Source: Actinomycetota bacterium
GTDB taxonomy: Bacteria > Actinomycetota > Humimicrobiia > Humimicrobiales > Humimicrobiaceae
NCBI GenBank assembly: GCA_004376325.1
Contig: SOKC01000088.1
Coordinates: 1-27,566, forward strand
Direction: 5' to 3'
Length of the DNA: 27,566 nt
Shown: positions 6,829 through 14,665 of the stretch, piece by piece
How positions within the stretch are numbered: the first letter of the stretch is position 1
Layout of the letters: the number at the start of each line of letters is the position of its first letter
The notes under the pieces: generated by a model
Seen by the model: the letters and a program-made list of their open reading frames with translations, nothing else
Told to the model about the DNA's origin: nothing
Database searches by the model: none
Translations under genes and position numbers: made by a program

Positions 6829-8325
6829 TTAAAAATTTCTGATTTCATCTATAAGTGAGTCTATCAGATAGCTAATATCCAGACTTTTAAAATCCAATTG
6901 CGATAAAACTTCAGATGCAGAATACTTCTGTCCGTAGCTCCACAGTTCTTTCAGGAAAAGACCCGCCTTTTTCTTTTTGTACCAGTTATAATCGAATTTT
7001 CTATACATATATTCCTTGAGTTGTGATTGAAAGATCCAGGCTCTTATGTAATTGGTACAATAAAAACCACCATCCACATCCCTTAGATAATTCTCTTCAG
7101 GATATTCCATTAAATTAACATCTGATAAAATCTCTTTATAAATAGAATCTTTACCATCTATTGGTTTGCCATTATGAAGAGTCAATTCATATTTAAGCTT
7201 ACCTGCATATCTTCTGCAAAACCAGAGTTTTACCAGGTTTGAAAAGTATACAAATTCTCTTGCCAGCTCAGGGCTCATCTTTAAAAAATCAACCAACCAT
7301 TGCCGGTTCTTCATAAGCTGTTCCATGCAAAAAGCATATCCTTCCGTTACTGCATTATCACCCAGACATCTGTACTCGAAATCAAGCTTTGAACTGGTAC
7401 TTCCAAAATGCAGTGAGTGACCGCCTTCATGAAGCATAGCTTCATAATCATCCTGGCCTCCACCTGGCATAATTACCAGATATATCTCTTCCGGTACTTT
7501 AGGGGTACAGCAAAATGCTCTTGGTGATTTGTTTTCTCTTTCCTCCACATCTAAATGAATATTACCATATCTACTTATATCTATCCCCATCTCAAATAAA
7601 GCATCTGTAAATATGGGAATAAGATTATCCTTTTTAAAGAACCTATCATATTTTTTTGCTCTTTTTATAAATGAAAAGTCGCTTCTCCGGGAATCTTTAA
7701 GGCATATTCCCAGCTCCCTCTCCAGTAGACTGGTGAAATGTTTTTCATACAAATCTTGAGTTTCATTCAAGAGCCTTTCCATTTTAGCCTGCAGGCTGTA
7801 GAAATCTTCTTCCTTTAAATACGAAAAAAGTTCGCTGTAATTCGAAAATCCTAAATCTACTGCCTTTCTGTGGAGAGTATCCCAATAGGTATATAAAGTA
7901 TCATTAAAGGATTCTGCTATCTTTTTACTTCTATTATCCTCAATCCTGTCTCTTTTTATCTTGTCCGGCTCATTTACCATCAGGATCTCAGAATACCTGA
8001 AAGGCACTTTCCTGCCTTCTATATCAATCTTTGCCTGCGCCTCATCTTCTGCAATTTTATCAATCAAGTCTTTTACCTGTCTCTCAATATAACCTTCGGT
8101 ACAGAATTTTAGCAGATACGCAGCTTTCTTCTTTTCTTTACTTGTACTCTTATCCTTTATGTTTTTAATATAGTCAATGTTCTTCCTGCTAAATAAATAT
8201 TTATATTCATCGTAAATACCACTTATATTAATGCTGTCCTTCTGTCCCGAAAAATGAAGGTAATGCTCTTTATCTACCTTATACAGGAATGATTCAGCAT
8301 CTTTTCTGTATTTTATAATATCCAT
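6829..8325 (-). CDS. M3-like zinc metallopeptidase
   Basis: 498 residues from the chosen ATG (a GTG at 8346 would add seven). The zinc motif is HEGGH at about 299-303, with the third ligand probably E328 in DNAVTEGYAF, as in gluzincins of the M3 (oligoendopeptidase F/thimet) type. The usual M3 motif is HEFGH; the Gly here is a family variant and does not remove a ligand. The N-terminal two thirds is helical and charged, as in the substrate-channel part of these peptidases. No signal peptide, so a cytoplasmic oligopeptidase is likely. CAGGTAAC precedes the ATG. It is shorter than the 600-residue PepF proteins. The substrate is unknown. Confidence 0.82.
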   Translation of the reverse strand: MDIIKYRKDAESFLYKVDKEHYLHFSGQKDSINISGIYDEYKYLFSRKNIDYIKNIKDKSTSKEKKKAAYLLKFCTEGYIERQVKDLIDKIAEDEAQAKIDIEGRKVPFRYSEILMVNEPDKIKRDRIEDNRSKKIAESFNDTLYTYWDTLHRKAVDLGFSNYSELFSYLKEEDFYSLQAKMERLLNETQDLYEKHFTSLLERELGICLKDSRRSDFSFIKRAKKYDRFFKKDNLIPIFTDALFEMGIDISRYGNIHLDVEERENKSPRAFCCTPKVPEEIYLVIMPGGGQDDYEAMLHEGGHSLHFGSTSSKLDFEYRCLGDNAVTEGYAFCMEQLMKNRQWLVDFLKMSPELAREFVYFSNLVKLWFCRRYAGKLKYELTLHNGKPIDGKDSIYKEILSDVNLMEYPEENYLRDVDGGFYCTNYIRAWIFQSQLKEYMYRKFDYNWYKKKKAGLFLKELWSYGQKYSASEVLSQLDFKSLDISYLIDSLIDEIRNF

Positions 8326-8416
8326 GTTACCTGTTTGCCGTTCCACAGAACTTACCCAAATATTCCAGAGGGAGATTTGGCGTCTGCTTCCTGCTTCAAT
8401 GATACATAATTAAACA

Positions 8417-8914
8417 TTAAAAACTAAAATTTTTAAGAAGCTCTATATTCTCAAATTCTCTGCAGCTCTCATATAGCTTTTTGTCAGCAGTGATAAATTT
8501 TAATCTAAAAAACCTTGCAACTGCCAGATAAGAAGAGTCGTAAAATGTTATATCAAATTCATGCCTGATCTTATTAGCATCCAATATTAGACTCTTAAAA
8601 AGCTTTATAAACTCTATTCCCAGATTGAGAAACTGTTCCAGAGCAATTTTAGTCTTTTCATAATCAAGATCAGGTTTGTAGTAAAGCACATTTGCAAGCT
8701 CATATATGGCAATTTCGGGACATACTATAATTATGTCGCTACTGTTCAGTGATTCTAATATACCGATGGCATCTGACATATCATCTTCTTTATCCTTCGA
8801 AAACCATTTTATAAACACGGAAGAGTCCAATACAAGGGTTCTTGGCTGTTCTCTTATTCTATGAAAAATTTCTTCCTCTGCTGTCCCTAAACTTTCTAAT
8901 CTCTTTAACTCCAT
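8417..8914 (-). CDS. PIN-domain toxin (VapC-like)
   Basis: About 165 residues. PIN-domain RNase: LVLDSSVFIKWFS gives the first acidic residue, CPEIAIYELANVL the second, and FDITFYDSSYLAVA plus FITADKKLY the C-terminal acidic cluster. Toxins of this type cut RNA, often tRNA or rRNA. Alternative ATG codons are 8944 and 8914; only the second has a GGGTG-like site, so I chose it. Either start lies inside the upstream antitoxin gene, giving an overlap of 56 bases or more, which suggests translational coupling. The first 35 residues precede the PIN core and may be read-through of the overlap. Confidence 0.82.
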   Translation of the reverse strand: MELKRLESLGTAEEEIFHRIREQPRTLVLDSSVFIKWFSKDKEDDMSDAIGILESLNSSDIIIVCPEIAIYELANVLYYKPDLDYEKTKIALEQFLNLGIEFIKLFKSLILDANKIRHEFDITFYDSSYLAVARFFRLKFITADKKLYESCREFENIELLKNFSF

Positions 8915-9131
8915 TCCATACACCCGTACTTTCCCTGATTTCATTTATCTTACTTACGGCTTTGAGCACCTTTTCTTCCCTGATTCTCTCTTTTAATCTT
9001 TTATCAAATTCATTCTTATACAGAATAATGGCTCTTCTTATTAATTCACTTCTGTTTAACTTTTCTGATTCTTTCAGATATTCTAAATCTTTAAGTATCT
9101 CATCACTTATAGTTATATTAAGCCTCTTCAT
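8859..9131 (-). CDS. Ribbon-helix-helix (CopG-type) antitoxin
   Basis: 90 residues. MKRLNITISDEILKDLEYL and LNRSELIRRAIILY form the classic strand-helix-helix of CopG/MetJ/Arc repressors at the N-terminus. The charged C-terminal half (KEFR-rich, ending RKFRDSRG) would wrap the PIN toxin. The ATG at 9131 follows GGTGATTAAT; a GTG at 9140 would add three residues. Encoded just upstream of and overlapping the PIN gene, so a type II toxin-antitoxin pair is likely. A perfect palindrome at 9176-9191 could be its operator. Confidence 0.85.
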   Translation of the reverse strand: MKRLNITISDEILKDLEYLKESEKLNRSELIRRAIILYKNEFDKRLKERIREEKVLKAVSKINEIRESTGVWNGVKEIRKFRDSRGRNFS

Positions 9132-9175
9132 ATTAATCACCAGTTAGATAATCACAAATAATACTAATATGTACG

Positions 9176-9191
9176 TATAATTAAAATTATA
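9176..9191. promoter_or_regulatory. Palindrome TATAATTAAAATTATA, candidate operator
   Basis: Two perfect 7-bp arms separated by AA, 45 bases upstream of the RHH antitoxin start, with ATACGTAC next to it. Autoregulation through such palindromes is usual for RHH antitoxins. AT-rich context lowers the weight. Confidence 0.4.
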
Positions 9192-9316
9192 CATCTTTTT
9201 TTAAAATATTTTGTGTATATCATAACACATTATTTCTTAATAATAAACCTGAATTAGCTGATAAAAAAAATAAAGTAGAAAATAAATATTTTTATATGAA
9301 TTAAAGATTAAATGAA

Positions 9317-10387
9317 CTAAAACAATTCTTCCTGCTGTTTTTCTTCCCCGTTAGTCTTCGTATTACCTCTATCCAGTTTACCAGCCACCGTTCTTTTGAT
9401 ATCCCTGCTATCTTCATCGCCGGGCAGCTCAAGTTTTTTTAAAAAAACTGATCTTTTAAAGTTCTTAACATAATCTGACCAGTCACTGCCGCTTTTATTT
9501 TCCTCCAATATAATATTATATCCGCCTATATCAGCATCCATATGATCTACATAATAGACTATAAAAGCCTCCAATATCTTTGGTCTTTTAGGAGAGCCAA
9601 ATTCCTTTTGACCATGATGGCTTAGTATTATATGAAGAAGTCTGTCCCTTAATTCTTTCGGAAAATCGTTTATCTGTTTTATTTTTTCCAAGAGCCATCC
9701 ATACCCGATGGTGATATGGCCAAGAAGTTTCCCTTCATCAGTTACTTCAGTAGTTGCTGCTGTCTTGTATTCCCTGATTTTACCAATATCATGAAGGATT
9801 GCTCCACTAATCAGCAGGTCATAATTCAAATTATGATAGACCCTGGAAATAGCGTCGCAGATTTCAGTTACTGCCAGTGTATGCTCAAGCAGTCCACCCT
9901 TAAAGGCGTGATGATAACGGAGTGCCGCAGTAGCATTTTTAAAATCCTTAACAAACTCTTTATCCTCAAAATACAAATCAATCAGTTTCTTTAAATGAGG
10001 ATTTTTAATTCTGGCAGCATATTCTTCAATCCCGGCAAACATTTCATCGATATCTCTTCTGGAAGTCTTTATATAATCTGAATATTCTATATCTTCTTTA
10101 TTTTCAATCTTTTTTATGGAGCTTACGACAAGTTGTTTACTCCCCTTATATTCTTTTACCTCTCCTTCTACTGAAACTAAATCTCCCTCGGTAAAATTTC
10201 CAGCACTGCGATAAATCTCCGTCCATAATACTCCTTCAATACTTCCTTCCTTATCCTGAAGAGTAACTGCGCAATAATCATCGCCGTTTTTCTTTTTTCT
10301 AACCTGTTTCTTTGCTACCATAAATATGGAGTCTGCTTTTGCGCCAGCCTCCAAATCCGATATAAATTGTTTCTTACTAGTTTCCAT
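9317..10387 (-). CDS. OB-fold plus HD-domain nuclease (YhaM-like)
   Basis: 356 residues. Residues about 15-95 form an OB-fold (KNGDDYCAVTLQDKEGSIEGVLW), then an HD hydrolase domain with HHAFKGGLLEHTLAV (H159, H169), ILHDIGK (H199-D200) and SHHG. This is the layout of YhaM-type 3'-5' exoribonucleases, and the OB fold would hold single-stranded nucleic acid for the metal-dependent HD centre. The tail is charged and ends QQEELF. Downstream of surE with a 50-base gap, so the two may form a nucleotide/RNA turnover operon. Confidence 0.88.
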   Translation of the reverse strand: METSKKQFISDLEAGAKADSIFMVAKKQVRKKKNGDDYCAVTLQDKEGSIEGVLWTEIYRSAGNFTEGDLVSVEGEVKEYKGSKQLVVSSIKKIENKEDIEYSDYIKTSRRDIDEMFAGIEEYAARIKNPHLKKLIDLYFEDKEFVKDFKNATAALRYHHAFKGGLLEHTLAVTEICDAISRVYHNLNYDLLISGAILHDIGKIREYKTAATTEVTDEGKLLGHITIGYGWLLEKIKQINDFPKELRDRLLHIILSHHGQKEFGSPKRPKILEAFIVYYVDHMDADIGGYNIILEENKSGSDWSDYVKNFKRSVFLKKLELPGDEDSRDIKRTVAGKLDRGNTKTNGEEKQQEELF

Positions 10388-10437
10388 CCCTGTTATATCT
10401 TTAAACTTACAATAAGCCTGCCATAATGTCCTGGTTA

Positions 10438-11214
10438 TTATTTTTTAATGTCCCATTTTTTAAAATAATCCAGTGTCCTGTAATCAGTCATATCATAATG
10501 AATGGGAGTAATGGACACATAATTACTCTTTACCGCATTATAATCAAAATTCTTATCTTTTGTTTTCCCTATAAATTCTCCATCCATCCAGTAGTAATCT
10601 CTTCCTCTGGGGTCGATTCTCTTTATGAAGTTATCTTTAAACTTAGCGTCGCTTTGGGTGGTTATTTTCACACCTTTTATCTCTTTTTCACAAACATCAG
10701 GAATATTAATATTCAGCAGTGTCCCTTTAGGAAGACCTCCATTCTTTATTATTTGTCTGGCAACTCTTTTTGTAAAATTGGCTGCATAGCTATAATCAGG
10801 ATCGACCAGATTATCTATGGAAACAGCTATAGAAGCCACGCCATAAACCGTTCCTTCCGTCGCAGCTGAAACTGTGCCCGAGTAGATAATATTTTCTCCC
10901 AAATTTGCCCCTCTGTTGATACCGGATATAAGCAAATCAGGAGCCCTATCTAAAATTGCCCTGATGGCTATTTTTACACAGTCAGCAGGAGTTCCATCAG
11001 CTGCATATCCAAAGAAGTTTCCTTCCCTGTATTCTTTTCTTACCGAAATCGGACGGAACACAGTAATAGCGTGACCCACGGCACTCCTCTCCTTATCCGG
11101 GGCTACAATCCTTATGTCAAACCCTTCATCTTCCTTTAAGGTCCTATAAATAGTATAAAGCCCTTCCGAATCTATTCCATCATCATTGGTAAGCAGAATA
11201 ATTTTTCTGTCCAT
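10438..11214 (-). CDS. surE: 5'/3'-nucleotidase SurE
   Basis: 258 residues, normal length. SurE dephosphorylates nucleoside monophosphates and short polyphosphates using a divalent metal. LLTNDDGIDSEGL carries the metal-binding D11-D12, SAVGHAITV the usual Ser loop, and SGINRGANLGENIIYSGTV the Asn motif, followed by ATEG. The ATG at 11214 is preceded by GTAGGGCA. It is followed by the OB-HD nuclease gene. The 348 bases upstream (11215-11562) hold no intact gene but do hold a membrane-protein remnant and the DUF4870 promoter. Confidence 0.95.
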   Translation of the reverse strand: MDRKIILLTNDDGIDSEGLYTIYRTLKEDEGFDIRIVAPDKERSAVGHAITVFRPISVRKEYREGNFFGYAADGTPADCVKIAIRAILDRAPDLLISGINRGANLGENIIYSGTVSAATEGTVYGVASIAVSIDNLVDPDYSYAANFTKRVARQIIKNGGLPKGTLLNINIPDVCEKEIKGVKITTQSDAKFKDNFIKRIDPRGRDYYWMDGEFIGKTKDKNFDYNAVKSNYVSITPIHYDMTDYRTLDYFKKWDIKK

Positions 11215-11384
11215 TGCCCTACAATCTGTCTGTGTTTTTAAATGATTTATATAATGTAAATACCGAACCTTACATTATTCTATAATTAAACAATCCATAA
11301 TTCCAGAACAATAATACTTATCACTGTAAAGAATTTAAAACATGAAGTAAGTTGTACCAATTTAAATAACTTTATTCTCTCTTA

Positions 11385-11531
11385 CTATTTTATCTGTATT
11401 TTTCTTTTCAAAAACGGGAATAGTATCACTAATAAAATAATCGACGGGGCTAATGTAATTCCGCAGCTCAGCCAGAAGTCACCAATAGCGCCTGTATTGA
11501 TAAAATTATTAAAAAGTCTTATATTTTTATC
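11385..11531 (-). pseudogene. Remnant tail of an unidentified membrane protein
   Basis: A minus-strand frame of 48 codons reads INTGAIGDFWLSCGITLAPS and then a 15-residue hydrophobic segment with the basic tail KRKIQIK and a stop at 11385. This looks like the last transmembrane helix and cytoplasmic end of a larger membrane protein. There is no start codon or ribosome site, and a stop lies just upstream. I do not recognise the parent family. Confidence 0.3.
11497..11525 (+). promoter_or_regulatory. Promoter for the DUF4870 gene
   Basis: TTGATA (11497-11502), 17-base spacer, TATATT (11520-11525), about 30 bases before the ribosome site AAAGGA of the gene starting at 11563. Confidence 0.55.
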
Positions 11532-11562
11532 TTAATATTAAAAAATTACCAAAGGAATAAAA

Positions 11563-11988
11563 ATGAATGAAGAAATAACTTCTGAAGAAAAACTTATGTC
11601 ACTTCTCTCCCACCTATCGATCCTGATTCCAAATATCGGGGTAATTGCTCCTATAGTAATATGGATTACTCAGAAGGATAAATCAAAATTTGTAAGATTT
11701 AATGCAATTCAGGCAATTTTTTACCAGCTGGTATTCTTTGTACTCATGATGTTATTTATTTTTACCGGTATCATCCTTATGCTAATTTCAATGCCCATAC
11801 TTATTGCAAATCCCAATGCAGAGCCGGGAACCCTATTCTTTATTTCAATGATTTTTATGTTCCTTTACTTCCCACTATGGTTTTTCTTCGCTATATACGC
11901 CGTAGTAGCTGCAGTTAAAAGCTATAAAGGAAGAATATTCAGATATCTTATAATCGGTAAAATAATAGAAAAAAAGGTCTATAAATAA
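11563..11988 (+). CDS. DUF4870 membrane protein
   Basis: 141 residues, Tic20-like DUF4870 family. An N-terminal MNEEITSEEKLMSLLSHLS helix is followed by membrane segments at about 21-36, 52-78, and 88-116, with the family's conserved KFVRFNAIQAIFYQ between the first and second. The basic tail ends GKIIEKKVYK. Function of the family is not established; it sits in the membrane. Good ribosome site (AAAGGAATAAAA). This is the only intact copy: its last 205 coding bases and 44 following bases recur at 14996-15244, and the last 33 coding bases recur, decayed, at 18499-18529. Confidence 0.88.
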   Translation: MNEEITSEEKLMSLLSHLSILIPNIGVIAPIVIWITQKDKSKFVRFNAIQAIFYQLVFFVLMMLFIFTGIILMLISMPILIANPNAEPGTLFFISMIFMFLYFPLWFFFAIYAVVAAVKSYKGRIFRYLIIGKIIEKKVYK

Positions 11989-12032
11989 TTATTGAACCAA
12001 ATTTTACTTTTAAGCAACTCTTGTATAGCAAT
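11784..12032 (+). repeat. 249-bp direct repeat, copy A (DUF4870 tail)
   Basis: Matches 14996-15244 at 247 of 249 positions by direct comparison, with no gaps. It covers the last 205 bases of the DUF4870 gene and 44 bases beyond the stop. Identity stops sharply after GTATAGCAAT, where the toxin-antitoxin segment begins. Confidence 0.97.
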
Positions 12033-12134
12033 AAAATAAGTTGTTTTAAGTTTCTGTTTTCATAAAATTTTTTATGGTATAAATTGGATTTTCAAGCTTA
12101 TCATAAGACGGTAATACTTGTTTCCTAATTGATG

Positions 12135-12163
12135 TTGACATTTTGTAGGATAATTTATATATT
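12135..12163 (+). promoter_or_regulatory. Promoter of the Phd-PIN pair
   Basis: TTGACA (12135-12140), 17-base spacer, TATATT (12158-12163), followed by AGGAGG at 12182-12187 before the antitoxin ATG. Consensus-like, so strong transcription subject to antitoxin repression is expected. Confidence 0.7.
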
Positions 12164-12195
12164 TAATGTAGACAAATAATCAGGAGGTTATATAG

Positions 12196-12483
12196 ATGAA
12201 ATTTATTAGTGTTAGAGATTTTAGAATTAGACCAGGTGATGTCTGGAAACAGTTAAAAGTTGACAAAGATATAATAATTACTTCAAATGGAAAACCCATT
12301 GCTATTTTATATCCTGTAGAACAGGATAATTTGGAAAGTTCCCTTATTACATTAAGAAGAGCAAGGGCATTGTTGGCTATGGAAGATATACAAAAAGAGG
12401 CTGTAAATAAAGGATTGGATAAAACAACTGAAGGGGAAATTGAAAAAGAAATTAAAGCAATGAGGCTGGAGCGCAGTAGGTGA
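12196..12483 (+). CDS. Phd/YefM-type antitoxin
   Basis: 95 residues. MKFISVRDFRIRPGDVWKQL followed by DIIITSNGKPIAILYPV is the Phd/YefM DNA-binding fold, where the second strand normally reads I.I.T.nGkpvAvl. The C-terminal half is helical and charged (EGEIEKEIKAMRLERSR), suitable for wrapping a toxin. It has a full AGGAGG site and its stop overlaps the GTG start of the toxin by four bases (GTGA), so the two are translationally coupled. Phd antitoxins usually repress their own promoter. Confidence 0.9.
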   Translation: MKFISVRDFRIRPGDVWKQLKVDKDIIITSNGKPIAILYPVEQDNLESSLITLRRARALLAMEDIQKEAVNKGLDKTTEGEIEKEIKAMRLERSR

Positions 12484-12890
12484 TAATTGTTGTTGACACA
12501 AATATTATTGTATCAGGATTGATTAAACCTTATAGTGATGCGGCAACAATTCTCCACCTTATTCTTACTGGCAGAATAAAAATAGCTTACGATTTTAGGA
12601 TATTGAATGAATATGAAGCCATATTAAAGAGAAAAAAATTCAATTTTCATCCTCAAAAAATAGAGTTGATTATCACACAGATAAAAGAAGAAGGAATCTA
12701 CATTGATGCAATGCCTTTAAAGATATCACTGCCAGATTCAGATGATGACCCATTTTTAGAAATAGCAATATCTGGAAAAATTAATTTTCTTGTAACGGGA
12801 AATAAAAAACACTTCCCTAAGAAGTTCTGTAAAGGTATTAAAATATTATCACCTTCAGAGTTTTTAAGAGAGTTGGCAGTTAGCATTTAA
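12480..12890 (+). CDS. PIN-domain toxin (COG1569/TIGR00305-like)
   Basis: 136 residues starting at GTG. IVVDTNIIVSGLI gives the first catalytic Asp, ILNEYEAIL the conserved Glu, LPDSDDDPFLEIAI the third acidic site and FLVTGNKKHFP the C-terminal Asn/His region. This matches the putative toxin PIN family TIGR00305, expected to be an RNase neutralised by the Phd-type protein encoded immediately upstream. Full length. The pair is confined to the 996 bases that split the duplicated junction. Confidence 0.9.
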   Translation: MIIVVDTNIIVSGLIKPYSDAATILHLILTGRIKIAYDFRILNEYEAILKRKKFNFHPQKIELIITQIKEEGIYIDAMPLKISLPDSDDDPFLEIAISGKINFLVTGNKKHFPKKFCKGIKILSPSEFLRELAVSI

Positions 12891-12926
12891 AGGGAATCTC
12901 TCTAATTTACCTGGGATTTACGCATG

Positions 12927-12955
12927 AATAAAACAACTCCACAGCTTGTTTTATT
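12927..12955 (+). terminator. Hairpin after the toxin gene
   Basis: AATAAAACAA (12927-12936) pairs perfectly with TTGTTTTATT (12946-12955) around a 9-base loop, followed by TCTTT. The stem has only A-T pairs apart from one G-C, so it is a weak intrinsic terminator at best, placed 37 bases after the toxin stop. Confidence 0.4.
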
Positions 12956-13028
12956 TCTTTGCGTTGCGATATTTCAATCGGTCAGATTATAAGGCATACT
13001 ATACCCTGTTTCACTCAGGAGTCGATTC

Positions 13029-13191
13029 TTAAACTCTCAAAGCCATTCTTCTCTTACCTAAAAGCACGAATATGATGAAGAAGAGGTCAAAGAGAAGAAG
13101 TATGAGTGCATCGAGCCAAACTTCTCCAAAGCCTGCTGCATGCTGGGAAATTTCAATGATTGGGTTGAAAATGTAGTAGGTGGGAAATATC
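13029..13191 (-). pseudogene. Truncated ABC-2 permease tail (copy of 15244-15406)
   Basis: 161 of 163 bases match the 3' end of the permease gene at 15244-16302, including the stop. It encodes only FPTYYIFNPIIEISQHAAG to the end GKRRMALRV, with one residue change (V to I). The open frame runs on to 13223 with unrelated residues and has no ribosome site. The 129 bases from 13192 to 13320 hold no recognised gene. A remnant left by duplication. Confidence 0.93.
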
Positions 13192-13320
13192 AATACATCG
13201 TGGATCCGAAAGTTGGAGCTCACAAGATTAAAAATGAGGATTTAAATTTGGGAAAATTTTTCTAACAATTCTTTGGCTTTTTATTTTTCCTTTAACGTAT
13301 TTAAATTCTAAACTCGATTA

Positions 13321-14607
13321 CTAATTTCTGAACCTTATAGGGATATAATTACTTAACTTTTTATTAATAAATTTAATTGAAAATTTTGTAAATCTCTGCA
13401 ATCCCTTTTCCAGCTTAATCTCTGGCCAGCTTTCTCCGATGAGAGGCATAGCATATCTTATAAAATCATTTGTCACATCAATACCATCACTTGTAATCCA
13501 ACTTAAAGGAAAGAATCTTAATGATTTTGCAATCTTTTCAAGATCTACCTTGTCAAAGATGGCTTTGTAAGAATTCCCTGGCTTTCTTAAAATTGTTGCC
13601 ATCCAACCAGTTCCTTCGTTGATCGCAATTTCTACAGCTTTTTTCCCAACTTCATATGCTTCGTCAATATCAACCTTTGAAGCATGTATGGATACATCAC
13701 GTTGTATAATGCCAGGTACCTGGCATGTTACCTGTCCTCTGGCTTTAATTCCTACACCGTTCAAATAGTTGGTAACTATCTGTGCTACTGTAGTCTTGCT
13801 TGCACCATACTCAATATTGTCAAAACCATCATATGATTCTCCAACACTTCCCACATTGAAACCCTCATTTACTACGACGATGCAACGTCCGGATTTTACA
13901 ACCTGCCTATTTACATTTTCAGCAAGTGATTCAAGAGTATGATTTGACTCTGCCATATAAAGCTGGAGCGGAATTTTTCTTTCTGGATCTGCAAGTCTGG
14001 AAGCAGCCGTAATATAACCTGCTTTTCTACCCATTGCCTGCAAAACAGTTACCGGTTCTGAAACACTCATTCCCCTGTTTTCCTCTTCAGTATTTTGAAT
14101 CAAGTATGCCCAGTATCTGGCTACACTTGCATATCCTGGGGTGTGGTCTATAAGTATAAATTCCTCATCACCTACATCATTATCTATGGTTTTAGGTACA
14201 CCAACGACCAACAAATCGAGGTCTTTTTCTTTAGCCAGTTTTGAAACTTTGCTGGCAGTATCCATGGAATCATTCCCACCAATGTAAAAGAAATATCCAA
14301 TATCATGAGCTTGCATCACTCTAATAATACGTTCGAAATCTTCCTTTTGATCTTCTTTCAGTTTATATCTACAGGTTCCTATGGCTCCTGCAGCAGGTGT
14401 ATAACGGAGAAATTCAATCTCTTCTTTGGGTTGTAATGAAATATCAATTAATTCTTCTAGTAGGACACCCTCAACACCGTGCCAACTTGCATATATATTC
14501 TTTATATGTTCCGGATAGGAGACGCAACTTTCAATCACTCCTTGAAGTGAGGCATTGATTACCGGAGATGGCCCACCGGACTGCGCAATAAGAGCATTTC
14601 TCTTCAC
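13321..14607 (-). CDS. PPi-dependent 6-phosphofructokinase
   Basis: 428 residues. Phosphorylates fructose 6-phosphate; in PPi-type enzymes the reaction is reversible and uses pyrophosphate. AQSGGPSPVINAS is the N-terminal phosphate loop. The donor-deciding residues are GGNDS (110-114), where ATP enzymes have GGDGS, and PKTIDND (138-144), where ATP enzymes have PGTIDND; both point to PPi. MGRKAG (about 193) is the sugar-phosphate site. The start is GTG, six bases after AGAGG. It lies alone in the segment between the two duplicated junctions, so it may have arrived with the insertion. Confidence 0.92.
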   Translation of the reverse strand: MKRNALIAQSGGPSPVINASLQGVIESCVSYPEHIKNIYASWHGVEGVLLEELIDISLQPKEEIEFLRYTPAAGAIGTCRYKLKEDQKEDFERIIRVMQAHDIGYFFYIGGNDSMDTASKVSKLAKEKDLDLLVVGVPKTIDNDVGDEEFILIDHTPGYASVARYWAYLIQNTEEENRGMSVSEPVTVLQAMGRKAGYITAASRLADPERKIPLQLYMAESNHTLESLAENVNRQVVKSGRCIVVVNEGFNVGSVGESYDGFDNIEYGASKTTVAQIVTNYLNGVGIKARGQVTCQVPGIIQRDVSIHASKVDIDEAYEVGKKAVEIAINEGTGWMATILRKPGNSYKAIFDKVDLEKIAKSLRFFPLSWITSDGIDVTNDFIRYAMPLIGESWPEIKLEKGLQRFTKFSIKFINKKLSNYIPIRFRN

Positions 14608-14665
14608 TCTAACCTCTCTTCTGATTTTTATTATAATTTAACAAAATTCATAATTCTTCTTGAAT

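Larger units (their letters stand above)
12033..13028 (+). mobile_element. 996-bp segment with a toxin-antitoxin pair splitting a duplicated junction
   Basis: In the second copy of this junction (14996-15406) the DUF4870 tail and the permease tail are directly joined, sharing a single T at 15244. Here the same two sequences are separated by these 996 bases, which hold one complete transcription unit: promoter, antitoxin, toxin and hairpin. I see no terminal inverted repeats or transposase. It may be an inserted cassette, or the other copy may have lost it by deletion; the sequence alone cannot decide. Confidence 0.4.

Noticed and set aside
10426..10869. 147-codon plus-strand open frame
   Set aside because: Lies wholly opposite surE, whose motifs are clear.
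12060..12078. Near-palindrome CATAAAATTTTTTATG before the toxin-antitoxin promoter as an insertion-sequence end or operator
   Set aside because: Pure A/T arms in an AT-rich stretch, too far upstream of the promoter, and no partner at the other end of the 996-bp unit.
13192..13275. Short plus-strand frame QYIVDPKVGAHKIKNEDL ending at a stop
   Set aside because: Looks somewhat protein-like but is only about 24 codons beyond the repeat border, with no start and no recognised family.
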